This document shows positions 25,606 to 34,816 of a stretch of 64,000 nt of DNA, one piece after another (the first letter of the stretch is position 1; each line of letters starts with the position of its first letter). The stretch comes from Pseudomonas arsenicoxydans. Its GTDB lineage: Bacteria > Pseudomonadota > Gammaproteobacteria > Pseudomonadales > Pseudomonadaceae. The translations under genes were made by a program, and so were the position numbers. The notes under the pieces were generated by a model. It made no database searches. It was not told the DNA's origin and worked only from the letters and a program-made list of their open reading frames with translations. Where the stretch lies: positions 62,001-126,000 of the forward strand of contig NZ_RCZE01000009.1 in NCBI RefSeq assembly GCF_006438915.1, read 5' to 3'.

Positions 25606-26724
25606 TCAGATCAACCGCTGGATCTGCTCTTCGCTCAAGCCAGCTTTGCGCAGAATGACTGTGCTGTGTTCCCCTCGGGTCGGCACCTTGCCACTGGCCG
25701 AAGGCGTCGCGGAAAAGCGTGGCGCCGGTGCTGCCTGCAACACGCCGTCCTTGCGCGAGTACACACCGCGTTCGGCCATGTGCGGATGGTCCAGGGCCTC
25801 GGCCGGTGTCAGGACCGGGGCGAAGCAGGCATCGGTGCCTTCCAGCAGGTCGATCCAGTGCTGGCGCGGCTGGCTGGCAAACACCGCTTCCAGGCGCTGG
25901 CGCAGCGGGCCCCACTGGCGCGGATCGTATGGGCTCTTGAAGTCCGGGTCGTCACCCAGTCCCAGTTTGCTGAACAGCAAGGCATTGAACTGCGGTTCAA
26001 GGGCTTGCACGCTGATGAACAAACCATCTGCGCAGGCATAGGTGCGGGCCCAATGGGCGCCGTCGAGCAACCCGCGACCGCGTTCCAGCGGCTGCTGGCC
26101 GGCGGAGTGCGCGGACAGCAGCAGGTTCATCAGGTTGGCGCTGCCATCGACAATCGCCGCGTCCACCACCTGACCGACGCCGTTGGTGCTGGCGTTGATG
26201 ATCCCGGCCAGAATGCCCATCGCCAGGTACAACGCACCGCCGCCCAGATCACCCACCAGCGTCGGCGGTGCCATCGGCGGCTGGCCGGCTTCGCCGCTGA
26301 ACCATAAGGCGCCGGACAGGGCGATGTAGTTGAGGTCGTGGCCGGCGGCCTGGGCCAGCGGACCTTGCTGGCCCCAACCGGTCATGCGGCCGTAGACCAG
26401 ACGAGGATTGCGCGCCAGGCACACGTCCGGACCCAGGCCCAGGCGCTCCATGACGCCGGGGCGCATGCCTTCGATCAGCGCATCGGCGCCTTCGATCAGG
26501 CGCAACACCGCTTCGATGGATTCAGGATCCTTGAGGTCGAGGGCAATCGACTGTTTGCCGCGATTGACGATGGCGTGCTTGCCCAGGTCGAGCATGTCGC
26601 CGCCCTTGCCGGCGCGTTCCACCAGGATCACCTCGGCGCCCATGTCGGCCAGCAACATGCCGCAAAACGGCCCCGGTCCGATACCGGCAATTTCGACGAT
26701 ACGAACGCCGTCCAATACGCCCAT
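25606..26724 (-). CDS. Family III CoA-transferase / alpha-methylacyl-CoA racemase-like protein
   Basis: A 372-residue CaiB/BaiF-family protein. The racemase-type active site is visible: H129 and D130 in AAGHDLNYIALSG, and D159 in PTLVGDLGGGAL. These match the His-Asp pair and the following Asp of alpha-methylacyl-CoA racemases, which interconvert 2R and 2S methyl-branched acyl-CoAs so that they can enter beta-oxidation. CoA-transferases of the same fold use a single Asp, so transferase activity is the main alternative. It lies downstream of the GMC oxidoreductase and small membrane protein genes on the same strand. With the SCP-x-like thiolase it suggests a branched substrate. Confidence 0.82.
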   Translation of the reverse strand: MGVLDGVRIVEIAGIGPGPFCGMLLADMGAEVILVERAGKGGDMLDLGKHAIVNRGKQSIALDLKDPESIEAVLRLIEGADALIEGMRPGVMERLGLGPDVCLARNPRLVYGRMTGWGQQGPLAQAAGHDLNYIALSGALWFSGEAGQPPMAPPTLVGDLGGGALYLAMGILAGIINASTNGVGQVVDAAIVDGSANLMNLLLSAHSAGQQPLERGRGLLDGAHWARTYACADGLFISVQALEPQFNALLFSKLGLGDDPDFKSPYDPRQWGPLRQRLEAVFASQPRQHWIDLLEGTDACFAPVLTPAEALDHPHMAERGVYSRKDGVLQAAPAPRFSATPSASGKVPTRGEHSTVILRKAGLSEEQIQRLI

Positions 26725-26764
26725 GTGCGTACTCCTTTGGATGAATTTAGAGGTGGGGGGGAGG

Positions 26765-27121
26765 TTATCGACGCAAAAACAACGCGGTCAGCACGGCATG
26801 CAACACCACCGCCGGCCACAGCAATACACCACCGCCGACCAACACGCCGATGTACGCCAGGTACAGCGCAATCGCACCGTTGTAGAACAACATCGAACGC
26901 AGCGCGGCAGGGTTGACCGGCCGCGGCCAACAGGCGATGCCGAGGGCAATCAATGCAATGCCAAAACAGCGGGCGATCAGATTGCTGGCGTCCGTCGCGA
27001 TGCCCAGCAACAGGTGGCTGACCAGGCCTGGCGTGAGCAGCAGCGCCACGCCGGTTGCCAGTTCGATCGCCGCTGAAACCACCAGCAGCTTATGCGGGGT
27101 GAGGCTGCGTACTGGATTCAT
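26765..27121 (-). CDS. Small four-helix membrane protein, unknown function
   Basis: A 118-residue protein with four hydrophobic segments (about residues 12-36, 48-62, 78-95 and 98-114), so an inner-membrane protein. Its start at 27121, with an AAGGA site, lies inside the 3' end of the GMC oxidoreductase gene and overlaps it by 32 bases in another frame, which implies co-translation. The longer frame to 27193 is rejected. I recognise no family with known function. Context places it in the GMC/racemase operon, so it may assist transport or electron transfer there, but nothing in the sequence shows that. Confidence 0.65.
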   Translation of the reverse strand: MNPVRSLTPHKLLVVSAAIELATGVALLLTPGLVSHLLLGIATDASNLIARCFGIALIALGIACWPRPVNPAALRSMLFYNGAIALYLAYIGVLVGGGVLLWPAVVLHAVLTALFLRR

Positions 27122-28751
27122 GATCGTCCTTCGAGGAAAGAGAGGCGCTTGCAGCGCGGTCCTGACGAATAAACTCGGCGGCTTTTTCGCCAATCATCAC
27201 CGTCGCGGCGGTGGTGCTACAGCCAATGATAGTCGGCATGATCGAGGCGTCGACCACGCGCAGGCCTTCCAGGCCATGCACCTTCAATCGGGCATCCACC
27301 ACCGCCATCGCATCGTCGCCCATCTTGCAGGTGCCGATCGGGTGATAAAGGGTGTCCGAACGATTGCGCAGCACCTGCTCGACCTCGGCGTCGCTGTTCA
27401 TCGGAGCGTCTAGTACATCCTGTGGGGCGAACGCCTTGAACGCCGGGGTGGCCATGACTTTCTGAATGATTCGGTAGCCTGCGATCAGCGTTTTGATGTC
27501 ATCCGGATGAGTCAGGAACGCCGGATCGATCAGCGGCGCGACCATCGGGTCGGCGCTCGCTAGGGTCAGTTGCCCGACGCTTTTCGGGTGCAGCAGGCAG
27601 GCATGCAGGCTGAGCCCGTGCCCGCGATACAGCGTGCGGCCATGGTCGGCGAACATGGCGATGGTCAGCGCCAGTTCGATGTCGGCCTGGGCCAGTTCCG
27701 GCGAGGTTTTGACGAAGGCACAGGCCTCGGCGAAGTTGGTGGTCAGCGGGCCGCTGCGCCGGCGCCAGTAACGGATCGCCGCTTTGGCGATGTCCCAGGC
27801 GCCGGCCAGCGACAAGCCGATCAGGCCGCGCGATTTGACGCGGTACGAGTGCACGTAGTCGATGTGATCCACCAGGTTCTGGCCGACCCCTGGGAGTTCG
27901 TGCACCACTGGAATATCGAACTTGAGCAGTTGATTGGTTGGCCCGACCCCGGACAGCAACAGCAGCTGAGGCGAGTTGAAGGCGCCGGAACTGACGATCA
28001 GCTCATGCCGTGCGCGCAGGGTGCGTTTGACGCCGTTCTGCACGAACTCGATGCCCACCGCGCGCTTGCCGTCGAACAGGATTCGCGTGGCGTGGGCGTG
28101 GGTTTCGATGTGCAGGTTCTGGCGATGGCGGTTCGGGGTGAGGTAGGCCTTGGCCGCGCTGCAGCGCTGGCCGTCCTTTTGCATCACCTGAACGCGACCG
28201 AAGCCTTCCATGACCGTACCGTTCTGATCGGGGCAGGGCGGATAACCCGCCTGTACGCCGGCCTCGATAAAGGTTTCGCCGAAGGCATTGGGCGACGTAT
28301 GGAAGCGCACATTCAGTGGGCCGTTCTGGCCGTGGAGTTCGTCTTTGAAGTGTTCGTTGTGCTCGGCACGCTTGAAGAACGGCAGCACCTCCTCATAGCT
28401 CCAGCCGGGGTTACCCAGGGCCGCCCAGCGGTCGAAGTCGCGCGGGTGGCCGCGGTGATAGGCCATGGCGTTGATTGAAGAACTGCCGCCCAAGGTCTTG
28501 CCCCGTGGCTGATAGCCGATGCGGCCGTTCAAGCCTGGCTGCGGCACGGTCTGGTACTGCCAGTTGTTGATCGATGTCGGCACCATCGCCGCGACGCCGG
28601 CTGGCATATGCACCAGCGGATGGGTGTCGGGGCCGCCGGCTTCCAGCAGGCAGACGGAAATCGACGGATCTTCCGACAGGCGACTGGCAACCACGCAACC
28701 GGCCGCGCCCGCACCAACTACGATGTAATCGAACTCTGCGTTCTGGCTCAT
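27090..28751 (-). CDS. GMC-family FAD alcohol dehydrogenase (choline-dehydrogenase-like)
   Basis: A 553-residue GMC oxidoreductase. The FAD-binding motif VVGAGAAGCVVASRLSE lies at residues ~10-26, the GMC signature segments are GKTLGGSSSINAMAYHRG and SSGAFNSPQLLLLSGVGP, and the C-terminal catalytic His is in YHPIGTCKMGDD. The end reads VDASIMPTIIGCSTTAATVM, where choline dehydrogenases have a Gly-Asn-Thr-Asn-type sequence; so the substrate is likely an alcohol other than choline. In this cluster a fatty or isoprenoid alcohol released by a sulfatase is a reasonable guess. The gene is divergent from an AraC regulator gene 213 bases away. There is an AGAGAAG site before the ATG. Confidence 0.85.
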   Translation of the reverse strand: MSQNAEFDYIVVGAGAAGCVVASRLSEDPSISVCLLEAGGPDTHPLVHMPAGVAAMVPTSINNWQYQTVPQPGLNGRIGYQPRGKTLGGSSSINAMAYHRGHPRDFDRWAALGNPGWSYEEVLPFFKRAEHNEHFKDELHGQNGPLNVRFHTSPNAFGETFIEAGVQAGYPPCPDQNGTVMEGFGRVQVMQKDGQRCSAAKAYLTPNRHRQNLHIETHAHATRILFDGKRAVGIEFVQNGVKRTLRARHELIVSSGAFNSPQLLLLSGVGPTNQLLKFDIPVVHELPGVGQNLVDHIDYVHSYRVKSRGLIGLSLAGAWDIAKAAIRYWRRRSGPLTTNFAEACAFVKTSPELAQADIELALTIAMFADHGRTLYRGHGLSLHACLLHPKSVGQLTLASADPMVAPLIDPAFLTHPDDIKTLIAGYRIIQKVMATPAFKAFAPQDVLDAPMNSDAEVEQVLRNRSDTLYHPIGTCKMGDDAMAVVDARLKVHGLEGLRVVDASIMPTIIGCSTTAATVMIGEKAAEFIRQDRAASASLSSKDDHESSTQPHPA

Positions 28752-28964
28752 GCTGTTCTTCTCTTTTTATTCGATGCACAACTAGACCTCATTGTGGGTA
28801 CAAAGCCTGGTGTGTTACCGGTCAATAGAATGAATTCGCTGGTCAGTGGGGCAGGTGACTATCGCGCCAAGCACTGGAACATCGTGGAAATGCTCATCAT
28901 CGAGCATTGACCGATGGACGGCCGGGGGCGAGTATCGGCTTTCGCATCCCCAACAGGCAGGCCC

Positions 28965-30014
28965 ATGTCAGGTTCGAAAATGGATACGCCCGGCACCGAA
29001 ACATCGTTGCGTGAAGAAGCGTTGCAGCCCACCACCATCAGCAGCTACACCGTGGCCATCGCCCGCGCGCTGGACGCCAGTGGGGTCGACAGCAAGCGGA
29101 TTTTTCTCGCGATGGGCATTCCGCTGGGCGTGGCGACCGATCCGATGACCCGCTTGCCGGTTGCGACCATGACCAAGCTGTATCGCGCTTGCGTGGATGT
29201 GACCAACAACCCGTATTTCGGGCTGACCGTGGCCAAGCATATCCATCTGACGCACCTGCATGCGTTGGGCTATTCCCTGGCGGCCAGTGGCACGTTGCTG
29301 GATTTCTGCCGGCGCCTGGAGCGTTATTTCCGCTTGGTGTCCCAAGTCGCCAAGGTCCATGTCACGCAGGTGGATGACCAGGTCCAGTTTCGCTGCGATC
29401 ACCTGCTGGAGCTGTGCTACGAGACTGAAGATGCGTTCTTCGGCTTTCTGATCCGCACCATGCGCCTGCTCTATAAGCAGGAGCTTAAGCCGGTACGGAT
29501 GGAATTCTGTCGCCCTATGCCCCACGAAGGCGGGGAGCCTTATGAGGCGCTGTTCAGGTCGCCGGTGTTGTTCGGGCAGGCCAGCAGCCTGATGGTGTTT
29601 AACAAGGCGGATATGGTCTATCCGCTCAGCGGCTCGTGCCCGGAACTGGCCCAGGTCAACGACAACATCATCATCAGTTACCTGGCGCGCCTGGATAAAA
29701 ACGATGTGATCACCGGTGTGACCCAGAAGATCATCGAGTTCCTCCCGGACGGCGATTGCACCCGCGACCGGGTGGCCGACGCGTTGCACATGAGCCCGAC
29801 CAAACTGCAGCTCAAGCTGTCCCAGCGTGGCACGCATTTCCAGCAACTGCTCGATGACACCCGCAAGGAGCTGGCGTACAGCTACCTGAGCCAGGCGACG
29901 CGGCCGGTGACTGAAATCACCTTTCTCCTGGGTTTCAGCGACACCAGCAATTTCACCCGCGCATTCAAGCGCTGGACCGGGCTGTCGCCCACGGATTTCC
30001 GCCAGCAACTCTGA
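28965..30014 (+). CDS. AraC-family transcriptional regulator (Arabinose_bd N-domain type)
   Basis: A 349-residue regulator. The N-terminal ~200 residues fit the ligand-sensing domain found in OruR/ArgR-like AraC proteins (VATMTKLYRACVDVTNNPYFGL). The C-terminal two helix-turn-helix units include ADALHMSPTKLQLKL and ITFLLGFSDTSNFTRAFKRW, ending GLSPTDFR. The start was set at 28965 (MSGSK) with a GGCAGG-like site; an ATG at 28914 is an alternative. It is divergent from the GMC dehydrogenase gene and upstream of the DUF1302 operon, so it probably controls one or both. The inducer would be a pathway intermediate; this is inferred from position. Confidence 0.85.
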   Translation: MSGSKMDTPGTETSLREEALQPTTISSYTVAIARALDASGVDSKRIFLAMGIPLGVATDPMTRLPVATMTKLYRACVDVTNNPYFGLTVAKHIHLTHLHALGYSLAASGTLLDFCRRLERYFRLVSQVAKVHVTQVDDQVQFRCDHLLELCYETEDAFFGFLIRTMRLLYKQELKPVRMEFCRPMPHEGGEPYEALFRSPVLFGQASSLMVFNKADMVYPLSGSCPELAQVNDNIIISYLARLDKNDVITGVTQKIIEFLPDGDCTRDRVADALHMSPTKLQLKLSQRGTHFQQLLDDTRKELAYSYLSQATRPVTEITFLLGFSDTSNFTRAFKRWTGLSPTDFRQQL

Positions 30015-30060
30015 AACACAACCCCCAGACTAACAGCAATTCCTCTGTAGGAGTGATCCC

Positions 30061-30173
30061 TGTGGCGAGGGGGCTTGCCCCCGTTTGAGTGCGTAGCACT
30101 CACAAGATCCTAGGTGCGATCAGAGATTTTGGGGCTGCTTTGGAGCTCAACGGGGGCAAGCCCCCTCGCCACA
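30061..30173. repeat. REP doublet, GTGGCGAGGGGGCTTGCCCCC variant (copy 4)
   Basis: Left arm GTGGCGAGGGGGCTTGCCCC and its inverted mate enclose a degenerate centre. It lies in the 337-base gap between the AraC and DUF1302 genes; the remaining 30174-30351 should hold the DUF1302 operon promoter but shows no box I can name with confidence. Confidence 0.82.
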
Positions 30174-30351
30174 GTGAGCGGAAAGTTGCGCTGACCGATG
30201 ATTTGGCCCAATTGACCGGCGACCCCCCCACCCCTCGCGATACAACAGTCTCGACCGAATGGTCAGTGCTCCTTAGAGCAGGGCACTCCACCGAAGTCGG
30301 CATTTTTTTGAATGACTTTTCGTGAAACCACAGAGAAGGCGAGCACGCTAG

Positions 30352-32181
30352 ATGAATAACAACAATAAGATCTGCCATCCAAATCTGCGGCGCGGGCTGC
30401 TGGCTTCGGCGATTCTCGCCGGGCTGGGCATGTCGCCAGCGCAGGCGTTCGAATTCGATACGGGGAACGAGGACCTGACGGTTCGTTTCGACAACACCCT
30501 GAAATTCAACTACGCCCAGCGCGTCGAGGCACCGAACAGCAAGCTCGCCAACTCGTGGAACAACAACGACGGTGATCGCAACTTTTCTTCCGGCAGCCCG
30601 GTCGCCCAGCGTCTCGACGTCATGTCGGAGCTGGACGTGGTGTACAAAAAACAGATGGGCTTTCGGGTCAGCGCCAACAGCTGGTACGACCATGCCTATG
30701 ACGATATCGGCAGCTACAATCCGTCGACCAACCAGCTGAATGACGGTAAGGCCGATTCGAAGCACCAGAGCGGCTATGCCGACCGTTACTACAACGGCCC
30801 GTCCTCCGAGATTCTCGACGCCTTTGTGTTCGGCAGCACTGAAATCGGCGACGAATCGCTGCTCAGTGGCAAAGCCGGCAAACACACGGTCTATTGGGGT
30901 GAAAGCGTCCTGGCCTTTGCCCATGGCAACAGTTATGGCCAGTCGGGCCTGGACTTGTCCAAAGCCCTTGCGGTGCCGGGTACTGAAGCCAAAGAGTTGT
31001 TCATCCCGCGCAATCAGCTGTCCACCAGCTTCACCGTCAATCCGGAATTGACCCTCGGGGCGCAGTATTTCCTCAATTGGGACGCTGCACGCTTGCCGGA
31101 GTCCGGCACGTACTTGGGTTTCAATGACGGTATCCAGAATGGCGGCCACAACCTGTCCTTGATTGGCGCGGCGAATCCATTTTTCGGCCTGCCAGGCCCA
31201 TTGGGTGGCAACCAGTACCTACGCCTCCAGAACGGCCATACGTTCACGCCAAGCAACAGCGGCGACTTCGGCCTGATGGCCAAGTGGAGCCCGGCGTGGC
31301 TGGACGGCACCATGGGTCTCTACTACCGCAAAACCTCGGACATCCTGCCCAATCTGGTGCTGCAGCCGACTGCTGTCACGCCGGCCGCGATCGCTTCGGG
31401 CAACATCGGCAGCTACAACCAATTCTATGTGGATGACATCGATGTCTACGGTTTCAGCCTGGCCAAAAACATTGCGGGTGTGAGTGTCGGTTTCGACCTC
31501 AACTATCGCCACAACATGCCGCTGTCCAGCGTTCCGGCCACCGTCAACCCGACATTGGGCGCACGCGAAGCCCCAGGGTTCATCAGCAGTTTCGATGGCG
31601 ACAACGGCGTGGCACGCGGCAACACCGTACACGCCGTGTTGAACGGCCTGACCACCTTCGGTGAAACACCGCTGTGGGATTCCTCTTCGTTGCTGGTTGA
31701 ACTCGCCTACAGCCGCTGGCTGAACGTGACCGAAAACAAGCAATTGTTCAAGGGTGAGGACTGGTACAACGGCGTCGACAAGGTCACCAAGGACAACTAC
31801 ATCGTCGGCATGAACTTCAACCCGACCTGGTACCAGGTGTTCCCCGGCATCGATATGTTCATGCCGGTCAGCTACAACGTTGGCCTCGCCGGCCAGTCGT
31901 CCGTGCAACTGGGCGGCAACAAAGGCACCGGCAGCTACTCGGTCGGCGTCGGTATGGATGTTCACAGTCAATATCGCTTCGACCTTAAGTACGTCGACAA
32001 CTTTGGCGATTTCGACACCTGCGGTTCTGCCGGCAACGCTTCCGCCCACGGCGATGGCGCCGCGCCCGGTGCCAATGGTCAATACAACTGCGTGCCCGGC
32101 CAGACCACTGCGTTTGCCGGTACCGTGGCCCAGCTCAAGGATCGCGGCATGGTCACTTTCACTTTCAAAACCACCCTCTGA
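30352..32181 (+). CDS. DUF1302 family outer-membrane protein
   Basis: A 609-residue exported protein of the DUF1302 family, with a signal peptide ending at PAQAFEF. The mature part has the usual start (TVRFDNTLKFNYAQRV) and many alternating strands with aromatic girdles (GFRVSANSWYDHAY, VYWGESVLAF), and it ends in TFTFKTTL; a large outer-membrane barrel is likely. DUF1302 and DUF1329 genes are habitually adjacent, as here (32 bases apart), and accompany catabolic clusters for hydrophobic compounds such as steroids and alkyl esters in Pseudomonas and relatives. An AAGGCGAG site precedes the ATG. A role in substrate uptake is inferred; no mechanism is known to me. Confidence 0.85.
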   Translation: MNNNNKICHPNLRRGLLASAILAGLGMSPAQAFEFDTGNEDLTVRFDNTLKFNYAQRVEAPNSKLANSWNNNDGDRNFSSGSPVAQRLDVMSELDVVYKKQMGFRVSANSWYDHAYDDIGSYNPSTNQLNDGKADSKHQSGYADRYYNGPSSEILDAFVFGSTEIGDESLLSGKAGKHTVYWGESVLAFAHGNSYGQSGLDLSKALAVPGTEAKELFIPRNQLSTSFTVNPELTLGAQYFLNWDAARLPESGTYLGFNDGIQNGGHNLSLIGAANPFFGLPGPLGGNQYLRLQNGHTFTPSNSGDFGLMAKWSPAWLDGTMGLYYRKTSDILPNLVLQPTAVTPAAIASGNIGSYNQFYVDDIDVYGFSLAKNIAGVSVGFDLNYRHNMPLSSVPATVNPTLGAREAPGFISSFDGDNGVARGNTVHAVLNGLTTFGETPLWDSSSLLVELAYSRWLNVTENKQLFKGEDWYNGVDKVTKDNYIVGMNFNPTWYQVFPGIDMFMPVSYNVGLAGQSSVQLGGNKGTGSYSVGVGMDVHSQYRFDLKYVDNFGDFDTCGSAGNASAHGDGAAPGANGQYNCVPGQTTAFAGTVAQLKDRGMVTFTFKTTL

Positions 32182-32213
32182 TCCGAGTGCTGTGAGTTAA
32201 CAGGAGACACTCC

Positions 32214-33578
32214 ATGAATTTTGCTAAAACACTATTGGCCACCGCCCTGGCGCTGGCCGTCGTCGGCTCCGCCCATGCGGCGGTCAGCGCCGATCAAGCG
32301 GCCAAACTGGGCACCAGCCTGACGGCAATCGGTGCCGAGAAAGCGGCCAGCGCCGACGGTCTCATTCCGGCGTACACCGGCGGTCTGAGCACCATCCCGG
32401 CTGATTTCAAAACCGGCGACTCGTTCCGTCCGGACCCGTTCGGTGCCGACAAACCACGCCTGGTTATCACTGGCAAAGAACTGGCGGAGCAGAAAGACAA
32501 ACTCACCGCGACCACCCAGGCGTTGCTCACCCGCTACCCATCGTATCGCCTTGATGTGTACCCGACTCACCGCAGCGTCGCCATGCCTCAGGCCGTCCTA
32601 GACAACACCGCGAAAAACGCTCTGACGGCCAAGACCACCGATGGCGGCATGGGTCTGGAAAACTCCCTGCCGGGCGTACCGTTCCCGATCCCCGCTGACG
32701 GCTACGAAGCCATGTGGAACCACTTGCAGCGCTATCAAGGCGTGGCAATGACCAACAAATACGACTCGTGGAACGTCGACTCCTCCGGTACCGCTTCGTT
32801 GAGCTCCACGGGTGTGTTCAACATTGAATACCCGCTGTTTGCCCCGTCGCGCTCAGCGGGGCCGGTGACCTCCGATGAAACGTACTACAAGATCAAGCTG
32901 ACCTACACCGGCCCTGCACGTCGTGCCGGTGAAGCGCTGCTGTTGATGGACTCGGTTAACCCGTTGCAACAACCGCGTCGCGCCTGGCAGTACCTGCCGG
33001 GACAACGCCGCGTGAAACTGGCACCGGACCTGGCCTACGACACGCCGAACCCTGGCACCGTCGGCGCTGCGACCTATGACGACGCTTTCGTGTTCAACGG
33101 TGCGATGGACCGTTACGACTTCAAACTGGTCGGCAAGAAAGAAATGTATGTGCCGTACAACACCTACAAGTTGAGCTATCACAAAGACGCGACCGACGTG
33201 ATGAAGGCCAACCACGTCAATCCGGACCTGATGCGCTGGGAACTGCACCGGGTGTGGGTGGTGGAAGCCACGCTTAAACCGGGCAAGCGTCACATCTACA
33301 GCAAGCGCACCTTCTACCTCGACGAGGACACCTGGATCGCTTTGGCTTCCGACGAGTATGACGCCCGTGGCCAGCTCTACCGTGGCGGTTTCGCACACCT
33401 GACCTACAGCTACGACGTGAAGGCTCCGGACACGATCAACCACATGACCTACGACCTGATCTCCGGTGCTTACAACGTGAACGGTTTCTACGGTCCTTAC
33501 GGTGGCTTGAAGTACATCGACCCGCTGTCGAAGGCGCAGTGGTCTGCTGAATCGCTGGCTGGCGCCGGCATCCGCTAA
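32214..33578 (+). CDS. DUF1329 family exported protein (LolB-like fold)
   Basis: A 454-residue protein with a signal peptide ending at GSAHAAVSA. DUF1329 features are visible: GAEKAASADGLIPAYTGGL near the start, the central PLLLMDSVNPLQQPRRAWQYLPGQRRVKLAPDLAYD, and WVVEATLKPGKRHIYSKRTFYLDEDTW near 345-370. Members are predicted LolA/LolB-like periplasmic proteins that may carry hydrophobic ligands. It follows the DUF1302 gene with a strong AGGAGA site and precedes the YCF48-like and RND genes, although a REP doublet sits after its stop. It is probably a partner of the DUF1302 barrel in moving substrate across the periplasm; that is inference. Confidence 0.85.
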   Translation: MNFAKTLLATALALAVVGSAHAAVSADQAAKLGTSLTAIGAEKAASADGLIPAYTGGLSTIPADFKTGDSFRPDPFGADKPRLVITGKELAEQKDKLTATTQALLTRYPSYRLDVYPTHRSVAMPQAVLDNTAKNALTAKTTDGGMGLENSLPGVPFPIPADGYEAMWNHLQRYQGVAMTNKYDSWNVDSSGTASLSSTGVFNIEYPLFAPSRSAGPVTSDETYYKIKLTYTGPARRAGEALLLMDSVNPLQQPRRAWQYLPGQRRVKLAPDLAYDTPNPGTVGAATYDDAFVFNGAMDRYDFKLVGKKEMYVPYNTYKLSYHKDATDVMKANHVNPDLMRWELHRVWVVEATLKPGKRHIYSKRTFYLDEDTWIALASDEYDARGQLYRGGFAHLTYSYDVKAPDTINHMTYDLISGAYNVNGFYGPYGGLKYIDPLSKAQWSAESLAGAGIR

Positions 33579-33594
33579 ACCCCCGCAATCCCAT

Positions 33595-33682
33595 GTGGGA
33601 GCGGGCTTGCTCGCGAAGGCGGTGTGTCAGTCGATATCAGTGTTGAATGACCAACCGCTATCGCGAGCAAGCCCGCTCCCAC
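33595..33682. repeat. REP doublet, GTGGGAGCGGGCTTGCTCGC family (copy 2)
   Basis: It fills most of the 137-base gap between the DUF1329 gene and the YCF48-like gene. Since the genes probably share an operon, the hairpins may set different transcript levels on the two sides. Confidence 0.88.
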
Positions 33683-33715
33683 AAGGGAACCGTGGTGTGC
33701 ACCGAGATAATAATA

Positions 33716-34792
33716 ATGACGATGATCAAGTGGTTCCTGCTGGCCGCATTGGCCTATGCCATGGCCGTGCCGTTCACCCGCCCGGTGATCGCCGGCGAAT
33801 TTGCCGATGTGCTCGACACGCCGGCACTGCCCAGCGAGCTGGCCGTACGGTCGACGCTGACCGGGCTGACTCACGCCGGTGAACGCCTGGTTGCCGTGGG
33901 CCAACGCGGCCACATTCTCTATTCCGATGATGCCGGTCAACACTGGCAACAGGCGCAAGTGCCGGTCAGTTCCGACCTGGTCGCCGTGCATTTCCCCACA
34001 CCACAACAGGGCTGGGCGGTCGGTCACGACGGCGTGGTCCTGCACAGCAGCGACGCGGGCCAGACCTGGACCCGACAACTGGACGGCCGCCAGGTTGGTC
34101 CGATCCTGCTTGAGTACTACCAGCAGCAACTCGCCAGCCAACCGGATGATGCCGACCTGCAACACCGGGTCAGCGACGCGCAACGCATGGTCGAAGAGGG
34201 CGCCGATAAACCCTTCCTCGATGTCTGGTTCGAGAACGATCAAATCGGCTACATCGTCGGCGCGTTCAACCTGATTCTGCGCACCGACGATGGCGGTCAA
34301 CACTGGACCCCGTTGCTCGAACGCACCGATAACCCGAGCGCTCTGAACTTCTACGCTCTGCGCCCGGTGGGTGACGATTTGTTCATCGTCGGCGAGCAGG
34401 GCCTGGTCCTGAAACTGGACCGTGCGAGCGGGCGCTTCAATGCGATGCCGACGCCGTACAACGGCAGCTTTTTTGGCATCACCGGCAAGCCGGGTGTGGC
34501 GCTGGTGTACGGTCTGCGCGGCAACGTTTTCCGTAGCACCGACGGCGGCGTGAGCTGGACCAAAGTCGAACTGGGCTTGCCCCTGAGCATCACCGCCAGC
34601 TCCGTCACGGCCGATGGCCGCATCGTGCTGGTCAGTCAGGCCGGCCATGTGCTGGTCAGCAGCGACGACGGCGCGAGTTTCCATATTCAACCCAACACCA
34701 CGATGGCCCCGGTGGCTGCCGCCCAAGTGGCCAATGGCAGTTCGCTGGTGCTTGCAGGCACTCGTGGCTTGCGTCAATTGCCTCTCGAATAA
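33716..34792 (+). CDS. YCF48/BNR-repeat beta-propeller exported protein
   Basis: A 358-residue protein with a signal peptide ending at PVIAGEF and a beta-propeller built of BNR-like blades, seen as DDAGQHWQQ, SDAGQTWTRQ, DDGGQHWTPL, DGGVSWTKV and DDGASFHIQ. This is the YCF48/photosystem II stability factor-like fold. In Pseudomonas these genes are paired with an RND gene, as here (24 bases before it), and are not photosynthetic. The start at 33716 is preferred because it begins the signal peptide after a GAG site; the frame runs back into the REP. It is probably a periplasmic partner of the RND protein. Confidence 0.8.
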   Translation: MTMIKWFLLAALAYAMAVPFTRPVIAGEFADVLDTPALPSELAVRSTLTGLTHAGERLVAVGQRGHILYSDDAGQHWQQAQVPVSSDLVAVHFPTPQQGWAVGHDGVVLHSSDAGQTWTRQLDGRQVGPILLEYYQQQLASQPDDADLQHRVSDAQRMVEEGADKPFLDVWFENDQIGYIVGAFNLILRTDDGGQHWTPLLERTDNPSALNFYALRPVGDDLFIVGEQGLVLKLDRASGRFNAMPTPYNGSFFGITGKPGVALVYGLRGNVFRSTDGGVSWTKVELGLPLSITASSVTADGRIVLVSQAGHVLVSSDDGASFHIQPNTTMAPVAAAQVANGSSLVLAGTRGLRQLPLE

Positions 34793-34816
34793 GTCCGGCA
34801 TCACAAAGAGAACACC

